A stretch of DNA of 64,000 bases from NCBI RefSeq assembly GCF_049847105.1, contig NZ_JBNCNS010000002.1, positions 620,001 through 684,000 of the forward strand, written 5' to 3'. The position numbers and the translations under genes were made by a program. Below are positions 33,429-42,359 of the stretch, in pieces. Source of the stretch: Gordonia sp049847105 (GTDB lineage: Bacteria > Actinomycetota > Actinomycetes > Mycobacteriales > Mycobacteriaceae). The notes beneath the pieces were generated by a model. It saw only the letters and a program-made list of their open reading frames with translations. It made no database searches and had not been told where the DNA came from. Each line of letters starts with the position of its first letter. The first letter of the stretch is position 1.

Positions 33429-34573
33429 TGCGAGTACTGGCAGCGATGAGCGGCGGCGTCGACTCGTCGGTGGCCGCCGCCCGTGCGGTGGACGCCGGAC
33501 ACGACGTCGTCGGGGTGCACCTGGCGCTTTCGACCGCCCCCGGGGCCCTGCGCACCGGCTCGCGCGGTTGTTGCTCGCGAGAGGACGCGTCGGATGCCCG
33601 ACGAGTCGCGGACGTGCTCGGGATTCCCTTCTACGTCTGGGACTTCGCCGATCGCTTCAAGGACGACGTGATCGACGAGTTCGTCGACGCCTACGCCGCG
33701 GGAGAGACCCCGAATCCGTGTCTGACCTGCAACGAGAAGATCAAGTTCGCCGCACTCGCACAGAAGGCGGCGGCGCTCGGGTTCGACGCCCTCGCGACCG
33801 GTCACTACGCGCGCCTCGACGACGGTGAGCTGCGCCGTGCCGTCGACGAGGACAAGGACCAGTCGTATGTGCTCGCCGTGCTGACCGCCGCCCAGCTGTC
33901 CCGGGCGATGTTCCCGGTGGGCGACACCCCCAAGGGGGAGATCCGCGCCGAGGCCGCACGGCGCGGACTGGCGGTCGCCGAGAAGCCCGACTCGCACGAC
34001 ATCTGCTTCATCCCGACCGGCGACACCCAAGCGTTTCTCGGCGCGAACATCGGTATCCGGCCGGGCGCGGTGGTCGACGCCGACACCGGCGACCGGCTCG
34101 CCGACCACGACGGCGTCCACGGTTTCACCATCGGGCAGCGCAAGGGGCTGGGGATCGAGGCCCCGGCCGCCGACGGCAGGCCCCGGTACGTGACGGAGAT
34201 CGATCCGGACTCGGGGACGGTCACCGTCGGCTCGGCCTCACGTCTCGATGTCTGGTCGATCACCGCGCATCGTCCCGTCTGGACCGCCGGGACCGCACCG
34301 GACGGGCCTTTCGAGGCGATGGTCCAGGTCCGTGCGCACGGTGGCCTGGCCCCGGTCGTCGCGACACCCGCCGTCCGCGACGGTCGACCGGTGATCGAGA
34401 TCGCCCTGCGCACACCGCTGACCGGTGTCGCCAAGGGGCAGGCCGCGGTCCTCTATCTGCCCGACTCCCAACAGGGGGACCTGGTGCTGGGCTCCGGGCG
34501 CATCCTGGCGACCGATTCCGATCCGGCGTCGGGCGTACGCCCGGACACGGTCGCGTCCGGACGCAACGCGTGA
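33428..34573 (+). CDS. mnmA: tRNA 2-thiouridine(34) synthase
   Basis: 381 residues. PP-loop ATPase motif SGGVDSS at residues 8-14; the catalytic cysteine pair lies in NPCLTCNEKIKF and in HDICFIPTGD. It puts sulfur on U34 of tRNA for Lys, Glu and Gln, using persulfide sulfur from IscS. Coupled to iscS (start overlaps the previous stop) with AGGAAAGGG upstream. Corresponds to Rv3024c (trmU). The next gene starts 10 bases later in the same direction. Confidence 0.95.
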   Translation: MRVLAAMSGGVDSSVAAARAVDAGHDVVGVHLALSTAPGALRTGSRGCCSREDASDARRVADVLGIPFYVWDFADRFKDDVIDEFVDAYAAGETPNPCLTCNEKIKFAALAQKAAALGFDALATGHYARLDDGELRRAVDEDKDQSYVLAVLTAAQLSRAMFPVGDTPKGEIRAEAARRGLAVAEKPDSHDICFIPTGDTQAFLGANIGIRPGAVVDADTGDRLADHDGVHGFTIGQRKGLGIEAPAADGRPRYVTEIDPDSGTVTVGSASRLDVWSITAHRPVWTAGTAPDGPFEAMVQVRAHGGLAPVVATPAVRDGRPVIEIALRTPLTGVAKGQAAVLYLPDSQQGDLVLGSGRILATDSDPASGVRPDTVASGRNA

Positions 34574-34583
34574 GTACCACCGC

Positions 34584-35606
34584 GTGAGCCAGCCGAACCA
34601 CGTCGTTCGCGGCGGTGTCGGCACCGGTATCGGTTCGATGCCGGGGACCGATCCGCGTGAAACGGCCGCAGTGATCAACGGCGAACTGGACCTCGCCCAC
34701 CTCGCCGAATTACCGGAGCGCGGCGCCGGCGCGGACATGGTGGGTCGGATGGCGGCGGTCCTTGTCGACCTGCCGATGGATGCGGGAACGTGGGGTTACC
34801 GGCTCGCCGCTCGCGGGTCGGCGATCTCCCGAAACTCCCGGGACTTCCTGCGCGCCGACCTCGACGCCGTCGAGGAGCTCTGGGACACAGCGGGTTTCCG
34901 TGGGACGGGTCGACCGTTCAAGATCCAGGCATGTGGCCCGTTCACGCTGTCGGCGTCGGTGGAACTCCGCGCCGGTCACAAGGTGTTGCGTGACCGCGGG
35001 GCGTGGCACGACGTGGTGGCCTCCACTGCGGAGGGGCTCCGTGAACTCGTCGGTGAGGTGACCCGACGGCTCGGTGCCGAGGTGATCGTGCAACTGGACG
35101 AACCGATGATCGGCCAGGTCATCGATGGCGCGGTGACGCCCCTGACGCGTTTCGACACCATTCCCGCGGTGCCGGTGGCCGATGTCGCCGAGTCCCTGCA
35201 TGGGGTCGTCGAGCAGATCGGCCGTCCGACGATCATCCACAGCTGTGCGGCACCGCGCTGGGATCTGGTCGAACGGCTCCGGGGCGTCGGATGGTCGCTC
35301 GACGTCACCTCGCCCACCACCGCGGACCTCGACGGCATCGGCTCGGTGATCGACCGTGGTGATCTGCTGGTGGCGGGTGTCGTCCCGGCCGTGCGTGGCG
35401 ATCAGGATCTCCGCGCGGAGATCGTCGCCACGCGCCTCGCGGCGCTCACCGACAGGATCGGCCTGAATCGGAAAGTGTTGTCGCAGAACGTCATGGTCAG
35501 TCCGACCTGCGGGCTGGCCGGCGCCACCCCCGCGTGGGCGAAGACCGCCCTCGGTCTCTGCGCGGCGGCAGGCGAACTGTTGGCCGCCGATCCGACAGCT
35601 CTCTGA
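34584..35606 (+). CDS. MetE-like (vitamin B12-independent methionine synthase fold) protein
   Basis: 340 residues. UROD/MetE-type TIM barrel: GVGTGIGSMPGTDPRE, KIQACGPFTLSASVEL, EVIVQLDEPMIG, and LSQNVMVSPTCGLAGATPAW, the last carrying the cysteine used as Zn ligand in the family. It is about half the length of MetE and has no N-terminal folate domain, so it probably is not a full methionine synthase; it might use another methyl donor. Corresponds to Rv3015c. GTG 34584 is taken as start; it follows mnmA in one operon. Confidence 0.82.
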   Translation: MSQPNHVVRGGVGTGIGSMPGTDPRETAAVINGELDLAHLAELPERGAGADMVGRMAAVLVDLPMDAGTWGYRLAARGSAISRNSRDFLRADLDAVEELWDTAGFRGTGRPFKIQACGPFTLSASVELRAGHKVLRDRGAWHDVVASTAEGLRELVGEVTRRLGAEVIVQLDEPMIGQVIDGAVTPLTRFDTIPAVPVADVAESLHGVVEQIGRPTIIHSCAAPRWDLVERLRGVGWSLDVTSPTTADLDGIGSVIDRGDLLVAGVVPAVRGDQDLRAEIVATRLAALTDRIGLNRKVLSQNVMVSPTCGLAGATPAWAKTALGLCAAAGELLAADPTAL

Positions 35607-35615
35607 CCAGGGGGC

Positions 35616-36905
35616 TCAGCCGGGTTCCGCGTCGGCGGTGGACTGCGCACTCGTCTGCGTGGTCCCGAACACCACGCCCTTGCGCTCCTTCCCGAGCGTC
35701 GTCAGGACGATCACGACGATCAGGACCGGCACGATCGTCACCGACAACGCGAACGGATAACCGTGTCCCTCGGCGAGGCGCTCCTGAATGGGGAGATTGA
35801 ACGCGGCCAGGCAGTTGCCCAACTGATACGTCACACCGGGGTAGAACCCACGGATCTCGTCGGGTGACAGTTCGGTCAGGTGGGCAGGGATCACACCCCA
35901 GGCGCCCTGGACCATCACCTGCATCAGGAACGACCCGAGGGCCAGGCTGCCGGCAGTGGTGGAGTAGGCGAACAGGGGCACGATCGGCAGTGCGAGAAGT
36001 GCACACGCGACGATCAGCACCTTGCGGCCGTAGCGTTCGGACAGCGCGCCCGCAATGAGGCCGCCGATGATCGCACCGACGTTGTAGATCACCGCGATCC
36101 AGGTCGCGGTGCTCGCGGCCAGATCCGCGCCGCCGTGCTCGGTCGCCTTCAGGAAGGTCGGATAGATGTCCTGGGTGCCGTGGCTCATCCAGTTGAACGC
36201 CGTCATCAGCAGCACCAAGAAGATGAATCGCCGCCAGATGACCGGATTGGCCAGGAGGTCGCGGACCGAGGTCTGGGTCTGCTTCACCCGCTCCCGGGTG
36301 GCCCGCCACGCCTCGGACTCCTCGACCTTGGCCCGGATGAGCAGACTGATCAGCGCCGGGATGACCGACAGTGCGAACATCCAGCGCCAACTGAGTCCCC
36401 ACCAGGTGTTGAGCAGCAGGAACGCCAGTGAGGCGCACAGGTAGCCCATCGAGTACCCGCTCTGCAGAAAGCCCGAGAAGAAACCGCGGCGTGAGACGGG
36501 GATCTTCTCCATGGCCAGTGCGGCACCCAGGCCCCACTCGCCGCCCATGCCGATGCCGTAGAGCATGCGCAGGATCATCAGGATCCAGAAGTTGGGCGCG
36601 AAGGCGCACAGGAATCCGACGAAGCTGTAGAACACGACGTTCGCCATCAGCGGGATCTTGCGGCCCTTGCGATCCGCCCACAGGCCGAAGATGAACGCGC
36701 CGACCGGCCGCATGATGAGGGTCATCGTGGTGATCAGGGCCATCTGATCCAGTGGCACGTCGAAATCCTTGGCGATGTCGGCGTAGATCAACACCACCAG
36801 GAAATAGTCGAACGCATCCATCGCCCATCCGAGATAGGCGGCGGCAAACGAGTTGCGCTGGTCTGGGGTGAGCCGTTCGCGCGGTGACGCTGCGGCCGTG
36901 GACAT
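35616..36905 (-). CDS. MFS transporter, aromatic-acid/sialate-type family
   Basis: 429 residues, about 12 membrane segments. The family loop motifs are DRKGRKIPL after TM2 and ERYGRKVLIV after TM8; the GMGGEWGLGAALAMEKIP stretch in TM4 is diagnostic of the sialate/lactate (NanT/JEN1-like) branch. It probably takes up a small organic acid with protons; the substrate is unknown. No catabolic genes adjoin it. The start has GGGAGG just upstream. Convergent with the MetE-like gene. Confidence 0.86.
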   Translation of the reverse strand: MSTAAASPRERLTPDQRNSFAAAYLGWAMDAFDYFLVVLIYADIAKDFDVPLDQMALITTMTLIMRPVGAFIFGLWADRKGRKIPLMANVVFYSFVGFLCAFAPNFWILMILRMLYGIGMGGEWGLGAALAMEKIPVSRRGFFSGFLQSGYSMGYLCASLAFLLLNTWWGLSWRWMFALSVIPALISLLIRAKVEESEAWRATRERVKQTQTSVRDLLANPVIWRRFIFLVLLMTAFNWMSHGTQDIYPTFLKATEHGGADLAASTATWIAVIYNVGAIIGGLIAGALSERYGRKVLIVACALLALPIVPLFAYSTTAGSLALGSFLMQVMVQGAWGVIPAHLTELSPDEIRGFYPGVTYQLGNCLAAFNLPIQERLAEGHGYPFALSVTIVPVLIVVIVLTTLGKERKGVVFGTTQTSAQSTADAEPG

Positions 36906-37037
36906 CCGAACCTCCCGGGTCGACTGCGATCCCAGCCTAGACCTCGGTCACCGCTCGGTGGGCAACTCGCCGCTTTGTCGGATTTGTCGTACCTTCAAGG
37001 GGCGCAGCAGGATTGGTGTCGGTCTCGAACGTCGAGG

Positions 37038-37427
37038 TCAGTCGGGCGTCGACAACTTGGCGATGGATCGCCGGGGTGCGATCTGTCGATAGCTGGCGTC
37101 GAGGAGTTCGCCGACCTCCACCCAGTCCGACGACTCGTCGAGCACCAGGCCCAGCCACCCGTACGCGCCGAGGTAGGCGGGCAGAAAGAACCGTGCGTCG
37201 TCGCGCAGAGCGGGACGTTCCGACTCGTCGGGAATGAACAGGATGGACCGATCGTGTCGCACCTTGCTGCCCTGGACGCTGCCGCCGTAGTTGCCGAACA
37301 TCTTCCCGCACCGGAATGTCGGGCGGCCGTGGGCGACCACCTCGGTGGTGTCGGGTAACGCCAACGCGACCTGCCGCACGCGAGCGAGGACGGGGTCGGC
37401 GTCGTCGAACATGATCGGGTGCGGCAT
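37038..37427 (-). CDS. MmcQ/YjbR family protein
   Basis: 129 residues. Single MmcQ/YjbR (CyaY-like fold) domain: VALALPDTTEVVAHGRPTFR, KMFGNYGG, FLPAYLGAYGWLGLVLDESS, ELLDASYRQIAPRR. Function in the family is not established; some members are thought to bind DNA. Divergent from ligA. Standard length. Confidence 0.85.
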   Translation of the reverse strand: MPHPIMFDDADPVLARVRQVALALPDTTEVVAHGRPTFRCGKMFGNYGGSVQGSKVRHDRSILFIPDESERPALRDDARFFLPAYLGAYGWLGLVLDESSDWVEVGELLDASYRQIAPRRSIAKLSTPD

Positions 37428-37477
37428 GAACCCAGGATAGGGCGGGTCGGCAGGCCGGAGGTGTCGGTCTGCTCCGA

Positions 37478-37483
37478 TAGGCT
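37478..37483 (+). promoter_or_regulatory. Likely -10 box of a leaderless ligA transcript
   Basis: TAGGCT sits 6 bases before the GTG start of ligA at 37490 and no ribosome site is present. No clear -35 box. Confidence 0.5.
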
Positions 37484-37489
37484 CAGGTC

Positions 37490-39565
37490 GTGGCAGATGA
37501 AGTCGGCACCACCGATCAGAGCGGCGACCTGCGCGAGGAGTGGACCGCGCTCGCCGACGAGATCCGCGACCACCAGTTCCGGTATTACGTCAAGGACGCG
37601 CCGATCGTCTCGGACGGCGAGTTCGACCATCTGCTCCGCAAACTGCAGGAACTCGAGGACGCGCATCCGGAACTGGCGTCCCCCGACTCGCCGACCAAGC
37701 TCGTCGGCGGTGGGTTCTCGACGGCGTTCACGCCCGTCGACCATCTCGAGCGGATGTTGTCGCTCGACAACGTCTTCGACTCCGACGAGATGCGAGCCTG
37801 GGTGGACCGGGTACACGCCGAGACGGGCGGCGGCGTCGACTTCCTCTGTGAACTCAAGATCGACGGTGTCGCGCTGGCCCTCGTCTACACCGACGGCTCG
37901 CTGACCCGCGCGGTCACCCGCGGCGACGGCCGGACGGGGGAGGACGTCACCCTGAATGCGCGGACCATCGAGGACATCCCGAACCGGCTGACCGCATCCG
38001 ACGACTTCCCCATCCCGCACGTCCTCGAGGTCCGTGGGGAGGTGTTCTTCCGCGGGGAGGACTTCGCGGCACTCAATGCGTCCCTGGTCGCCGAGGGCAA
38101 GGCGCCGTTCGCGAATCCGCGCAACTCTGCTGCGGGATCGCTACGCCAGAAGAATCCCCAGGTGACGTCCCGCCGTCGGCTCCGGATGATCTGCCACGGC
38201 ATCGGGCACACCGAGGGCTGGCGACCGGCGTCGCTGCACGATGCCTACCTGGCGATCGGCGCGTGGGGCCTGCCGGTCTCCGCCCACACCACCAAACTCG
38301 ACGGTGCCGCGCAGATCGTCGACAAGATCGCCTACTGGGGTGAACACCGACACGACGTCGAGCACGAGATCGACGGGATCGTCGTGAAGGTCGACGACGT
38401 CACCCTCCAGCGCAGGCTGGGTGCGACGTCCCGCGCCCCGCGATGGGCCATCGCCTACAAGTACCCGCCCGAGGAGGCGACCACCAAGCTCCTCGACATC
38501 AAGGTCGGGGTGGGGCGTACCGGACGCGTGACACCGTTCGCGTTCATGGAACCGATCCTGGTCGCCGGATCGACAGTGGCCCGCGCGACGCTGCACAACG
38601 AGTCCGAGGTCAAGCGCAAGGGTGTCCTGATCGGCGACACCGTCACCATCCGCAAGGCCGGCGACGTGATCCCCGAGGTCCTCGGTCCGGTCGTCGACGT
38701 CCGTGACGGGAGTGAACGCGAGTTCGTCATGCCGACGCACTGCCCCGAGTGTGGGACCGAACTCCGGCCCGAGAAGGACAGCGACGCCGATATCCGTTGT
38801 CCCAACACCCAATCCTGCCCGGCGCAGTTGCGCGAGAGGCTGTTCCACCTGGCCGGCCGCGGCTCCTTCGACATCGAGGCCCTCGGCTACGAGGCCGCGA
38901 CCGCGCTGTTGACGTCGGGGGTGATCACCAACGAGGGCGACCTGTTCGGGCTGACCGCCGACGATCTCGTGCAGACCGATCTCTTCACCACCAAGGCGGG
39001 AGCCCTGTCCGCCAACGGCAAGCGGCTGATCGCAAATCTCGAGAACGCCAAGAAGGTCCCGCTCTGGCGGGTCCTGGTGGGGTTGTCCATCCGGCACGTC
39101 GGGCCGACCGCGGCACGTGCGCTGGCCACCGAGTTCGGATCACTTCAGGCGATCGAGGATGCAAGCGCCGAGGATCTGGCCGACGTCGAGGGGCTCGGGG
39201 CCACCCTCGCGCAGAGCATCCGGGACTGGTTCGCCGTCGACTGGCACCGCGATGTCGTCGAGAAATGGCGCGCCGCAGGCGTTTCCATGGAGGACGAGCG
39301 GGACGAGTCGATCGCCCGGACGCTGGAGGGCAAGACCGTCGTCGTGACCGGTTCCCTCGAGGACTTCTCGCGCGACGGTGCCAAAGAGGCGATTCTGGTG
39401 CGCGGCGGCAAGGCATCGGGGTCGGTGTCCAAGAAGACCGACTTCGTCGTGGTGGGTGATTCGCCCGGCAGCAAGGCCGCCAAGGCCGAACAGCTCGGGG
39501 TTCCGGTCCTCGACGAGGATGCCTTCAAACGTCTTCTCGAGACGGGGGATCACGAGCCGGGCTGA
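37490..39565 (+). CDS. ligA: NAD-dependent DNA ligase
   Basis: 691 residues, full length. Ia domain (FRYYVKDAPIVSDGEFDHLL) binds NMN; the adenylated lysine is K123 in CELKIDGVALAL; OB fold, four-Cys zinc finger (CPECGTEL ... CPNTQSCPA), helix-hairpin-helix repeats and a C-terminal BRCT domain (TVVVTGSLEDFSRDGAKEAI) follow in order. Essential for joining Okazaki fragments. Starts with GTG 37490, probably on a leaderless mRNA. Corresponds to Rv3014c. Confidence 0.97.
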   Translation: MADEVGTTDQSGDLREEWTALADEIRDHQFRYYVKDAPIVSDGEFDHLLRKLQELEDAHPELASPDSPTKLVGGGFSTAFTPVDHLERMLSLDNVFDSDEMRAWVDRVHAETGGGVDFLCELKIDGVALALVYTDGSLTRAVTRGDGRTGEDVTLNARTIEDIPNRLTASDDFPIPHVLEVRGEVFFRGEDFAALNASLVAEGKAPFANPRNSAAGSLRQKNPQVTSRRRLRMICHGIGHTEGWRPASLHDAYLAIGAWGLPVSAHTTKLDGAAQIVDKIAYWGEHRHDVEHEIDGIVVKVDDVTLQRRLGATSRAPRWAIAYKYPPEEATTKLLDIKVGVGRTGRVTPFAFMEPILVAGSTVARATLHNESEVKRKGVLIGDTVTIRKAGDVIPEVLGPVVDVRDGSEREFVMPTHCPECGTELRPEKDSDADIRCPNTQSCPAQLRERLFHLAGRGSFDIEALGYEAATALLTSGVITNEGDLFGLTADDLVQTDLFTTKAGALSANGKRLIANLENAKKVPLWRVLVGLSIRHVGPTAARALATEFGSLQAIEDASAEDLADVEGLGATLAQSIRDWFAVDWHRDVVEKWRAAGVSMEDERDESIARTLEGKTVVVTGSLEDFSRDGAKEAILVRGGKASGSVSKKTDFVVVGDSPGSKAAKAEQLGVPVLDEDAFKRLLETGDHEPG

Positions 39566-39602
39566 GTCGGGGTGGGCCGAATGGGCACGCTGCCGTCGTG
39601 CG

Positions 39603-40271
39603 TCAGCTCTCCGCGCGCAGAACCGTACTGACGATGCCCGCCAGGTAACCGAGACGTGCCACCTCCGACGGTCGGAAATCGGGCCCACCGATGCGGCCGA
39701 GGAGAATCGCCTTGTCCCCGTTGCCGAGTGGGGCCGCGGCCATCCGGGTGTCCATGTCCTTCCACGCATCGGGTACCCAGTCGCCTTCGCCGTCGAGTTG
39801 CGCGGCGACGCGCAGCGGCAACCAGTCGACATGCGTCAGCGGCGTTTCCGGAGCACCGGAACTGCCGAACAATTGCAGGACACCGCCGCTGGCATCGGTC
39901 ACGACCATGGCCCAGGAGACGCGCAACACGCGGGGGGCATTGTCGACGAGAACCTGCAGACGGTCGCGACCCACCGTCGCGACCTGGTCGACGAGTTCGA
40001 GTTCCCGATGGGTGTCGAGCACCCCCGAATAGGGTCGGATCGAGTCGACTCGGACGCCCTTGACCTTCTCGGCCGCCGTGATCAGGGCGTCGGGCAGCGA
40101 ACCCGGGGACACCTCGACCACGAGGTCGTCGACGGCATAACCGTCGCCGCGTTCCACCACCTCGAGCGAGAGGATGTCGGCGCCCACCGAACCCAGCTGG
40201 ACGGCCAGCAATCCGAGACTGCCCGGCCGATCCTGGAGGTACACCCGCAGCAGGTAAGACACGCCCGCCAT
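39603..40271 (-). CDS. ACT domain protein (Rv3013-like)
   Basis: 222 residues. N-terminal ACT domain (YLLRVYLQDRPGSLGLLAVQ, VGADILSLEVVERGDGYAVD), with a second, less clear ligand-binding region to the end. ACT domains bind amino acids; this small protein probably senses one but no enzyme domain is seen. Convergent with ligA, separated by only 37 bases. Confidence 0.82.
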   Translation of the reverse strand: MAGVSYLLRVYLQDRPGSLGLLAVQLGSVGADILSLEVVERGDGYAVDDLVVEVSPGSLPDALITAAEKVKGVRVDSIRPYSGVLDTHRELELVDQVATVGRDRLQVLVDNAPRVLRVSWAMVVTDASGGVLQLFGSSGAPETPLTHVDWLPLRVAAQLDGEGDWVPDAWKDMDTRMAAAPLGNGDKAILLGRIGGPDFRPSEVARLGYLAGIVSTVLRAES

Positions 40272-40360
40272 TGTCGCACCACCGATCCAACCGCGTGCGG
40301 TGAGGCTTCCGGGTGCGGCGGCGATGTGCGTACCGCGGGGCGGGTCGTCACGATGAACCG

Positions 40361-40627
40361 ATGGCGGCCGACACCCCGACCGAGCGGGCAGGCGACGGCT
40401 CCACCCAGGTCACCACGTCGGTCGCACAACGGATCCAGTCCGGTCGAGAACACGACTTCGTGGCCTGGACCGACCACCGCCACGACGCCGTCCCGGTGCA
40501 CTCCCATAGGCTGGTGGGCAGACCACGCACGACACGGCGAAAGGACCTGGCATGTCCAGCGGATCAGGGTCGGCGATCTCCCGGGAGGAGGTCGCGCATC
40601 TGGCTCGGCTGTCCCGGCTCGCGCTGA
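40361..40627 (+). pseudogene. Possible fragment of an antibiotic-biosynthesis-monooxygenase-like gene
   Basis: ATG 40361 opens a short frame whose start (TTSVAQRIQSGREHDFVAWT) resembles the first strand and helix of ABM/EthD-type ferredoxin-fold proteins. After that it becomes unlike them, and the frame runs on into gatC in another frame. If the similarity is real, this is a truncated relic in the 280-base gap before gatC. Weak call. Confidence 0.25.
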
Positions 40628-40866
40628 CCGACGACGAACTCGACCAGTACGCGACGCAGCTCGATTCGATCCTGGCGCATGTCGCACAGGTGTCCGAGGT
40701 GGCCGCCGACGACGTGCCGGGCACCGCGCATCCGGCGGCGCTCGCGAATGTGCTCCGTCCCGACGTCGAGGAGCCCTGCCTGACCACTGAGCAGGCACTG
40801 TCCGGCGCGCCGGCCGTCGAGCAGGACCGGTTCGCGGTCCCGCAGATCCTGGGGGAGGAACAGTGA
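40552..40866 (+). CDS. gatC: Glu-tRNA(Gln)/Asp-tRNA(Asn) amidotransferase subunit C
   Basis: 104 residues. Standard GatC: ISREEVAHLARLSRLALTDD, LDSILAHVAQVSEV, EQDRFAVPQILGEEQ at the end. It stabilises GatA and helps transfer ammonia to misacylated tRNA in organisms lacking GlnRS or AsnRS. AAAGGACC upstream of the ATG. The stop overlaps gatA by 4 bases; gatB lies 7 kb downstream instead of in the same operon, as in mycobacteria. Confidence 0.96.
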   Translation: MSSGSGSAISREEVAHLARLSRLALTDDELDQYATQLDSILAHVAQVSEVAADDVPGTAHPAALANVLRPDVEEPCLTTEQALSGAPAVEQDRFAVPQILGEEQ

Positions 40867-42353
40867 CCGACGCACCACGGGCTGCAGGGGAGATCACCGG
40901 CCTCTCGGCCGCCGAGCTCGCCGAGAAGATCGGCACCCGCGAGGTGTCGTCGGTCGAGGTCACCCAGGCCCACCTGGACCGGATAGCCGAGATCGACGAC
41001 CAGCTCGGTGCCTTTCTACACATCAGCGGTGCCGAGGCGCTGGTGGCGGCCAAGGCCGCCGACGACGCCATCGCGGCGGGTGAGGCGCCGTCGCCGCTCG
41101 CCGGCGTCCCGATCGCCTTGAAGGATGTGTTCACCACCGTCGACGCGCCCACCACCTGTGGCTCGCGGATCCTGGAAGGGTGGGTGCCGCCGTACGACGC
41201 GGCCGTGACCGAGCGGCTGCGTGCCGCCGGTATCCCGATCCTCGGCAAGACCAACATGGACGAGTTCGCGATGGGCAGCTCGACCGAGAACTCCGCGTAT
41301 CAGGTGACCCGCAACCCGTGGAACACCGACAAGATCCCGGGCGGATCCGGCGGCGGCAGCGCGGCAGCGCTCGCGTCCTATCAGGCCCCGTTGGCCATCG
41401 GCACCGACACCGGTGGATCGATCCGCCAACCGGCCGCCGTCACCGCGACGGTGGGTGTGAAGCCGTCCTACGGCACGGTGTCGCGCTACGGCCTGGTCGC
41501 GTGCGCGTCGTCGCTCGATCAGGGTGGGCCGTGTGGGCGCACCGTGCTGGACACGGCGCTGCTCCACGCGGTGATCGCCGGACACGACAAACGTGACTCC
41601 ACCTCGATCGACGCGCCGGTCCCCGATGTGGTTGCCGCAGCCGAGTTCGGTGCGCAGCAAGATCTCTCGGGTGTCCGGATCGGTGTGGTGACCGAACTCC
41701 AGGGCGAGGGCTATCAAGCGGGGGTGCTGGATTCGTTCCGCGCAGCCCTTCAAGTGCTCACCGACCGTGGCGCCGAGGTCGTCGAGGTGTCGTGCCCGCA
41801 TTTCACCTATGCGCTCGGCGCGTACTACCTGATCCTGCCGTCAGAGGTGTCGTCGAACCTCGCGCGTTTCGACGCGATGCGGTACGGGCTCCGGGTCGGC
41901 GACGACGGCAAGCACAGCGCGGAAGAGGTCATGGCGTTGACCCGCGACCAGGGCTTCGGGCCGGAGGTCAAGCGCCGCATCATGATCGGCACCTACGCGC
42001 TGTCATCGGGCTACTACGACGCCTATTACGGACAGGCGCAGAAGGTGCGGACCCTGATCGCCCGGGACTTCGGCAACGCCTTCGAGAAGGTCGACGTCCT
42101 GGTGTCGCCGACCACCCCGACGACCGCATTCGACCTGGGCGAGAAGGTCGACGATCCGCTGGCCATGTACCTGTTCGATCTCTGCACGCTGCCGGTGAAC
42201 CTGGCGGGGATCGGCGCGATGTCGGTGCCGTCGGGGATCTCCGCCGACGACGGGATGCCGGTCGGCCTGCAGATCATGGCTCCCGCGCTCGCCGACGATC
42301 GCCTGTACCGGGTGGGTGCTGCCTACGAGGCCGCACGCGGCCCCGTCGGCTGA
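40863..42353 (+). CDS. gatA: Glu-tRNA(Gln)/Asp-tRNA(Asn) amidotransferase subunit A
   Basis: 496 residues. Amidase-signature enzyme that liberates ammonia from glutamine. Catalytic triad: Lys in VPIALKDVF, cis-Ser in GGSGGGSAAALAS and nucleophile Ser in GTDTGGSIRQPA. Begins with GTG whose last bases overlap the gatC stop (GTGA). Tail to tail with the alpha/beta hydrolase gene, the gap holding a perfect TGACCC/GGGTCA palindrome (42351-42362). Confidence 0.97.
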   Translation: MTDAPRAAGEITGLSAAELAEKIGTREVSSVEVTQAHLDRIAEIDDQLGAFLHISGAEALVAAKAADDAIAAGEAPSPLAGVPIALKDVFTTVDAPTTCGSRILEGWVPPYDAAVTERLRAAGIPILGKTNMDEFAMGSSTENSAYQVTRNPWNTDKIPGGSGGGSAAALASYQAPLAIGTDTGGSIRQPAAVTATVGVKPSYGTVSRYGLVACASSLDQGGPCGRTVLDTALLHAVIAGHDKRDSTSIDAPVPDVVAAAEFGAQQDLSGVRIGVVTELQGEGYQAGVLDSFRAALQVLTDRGAEVVEVSCPHFTYALGAYYLILPSEVSSNLARFDAMRYGLRVGDDGKHSAEEVMALTRDQGFGPEVKRRIMIGTYALSSGYYDAYYGQAQKVRTLIARDFGNAFEKVDVLVSPTTPTTAFDLGEKVDDPLAMYLFDLCTLPVNLAGIGAMSVPSGISADDGMPVGLQIMAPALADDRLYRVGAAYEAARGPVG

Positions 42354-42359
42354 CCCGGG

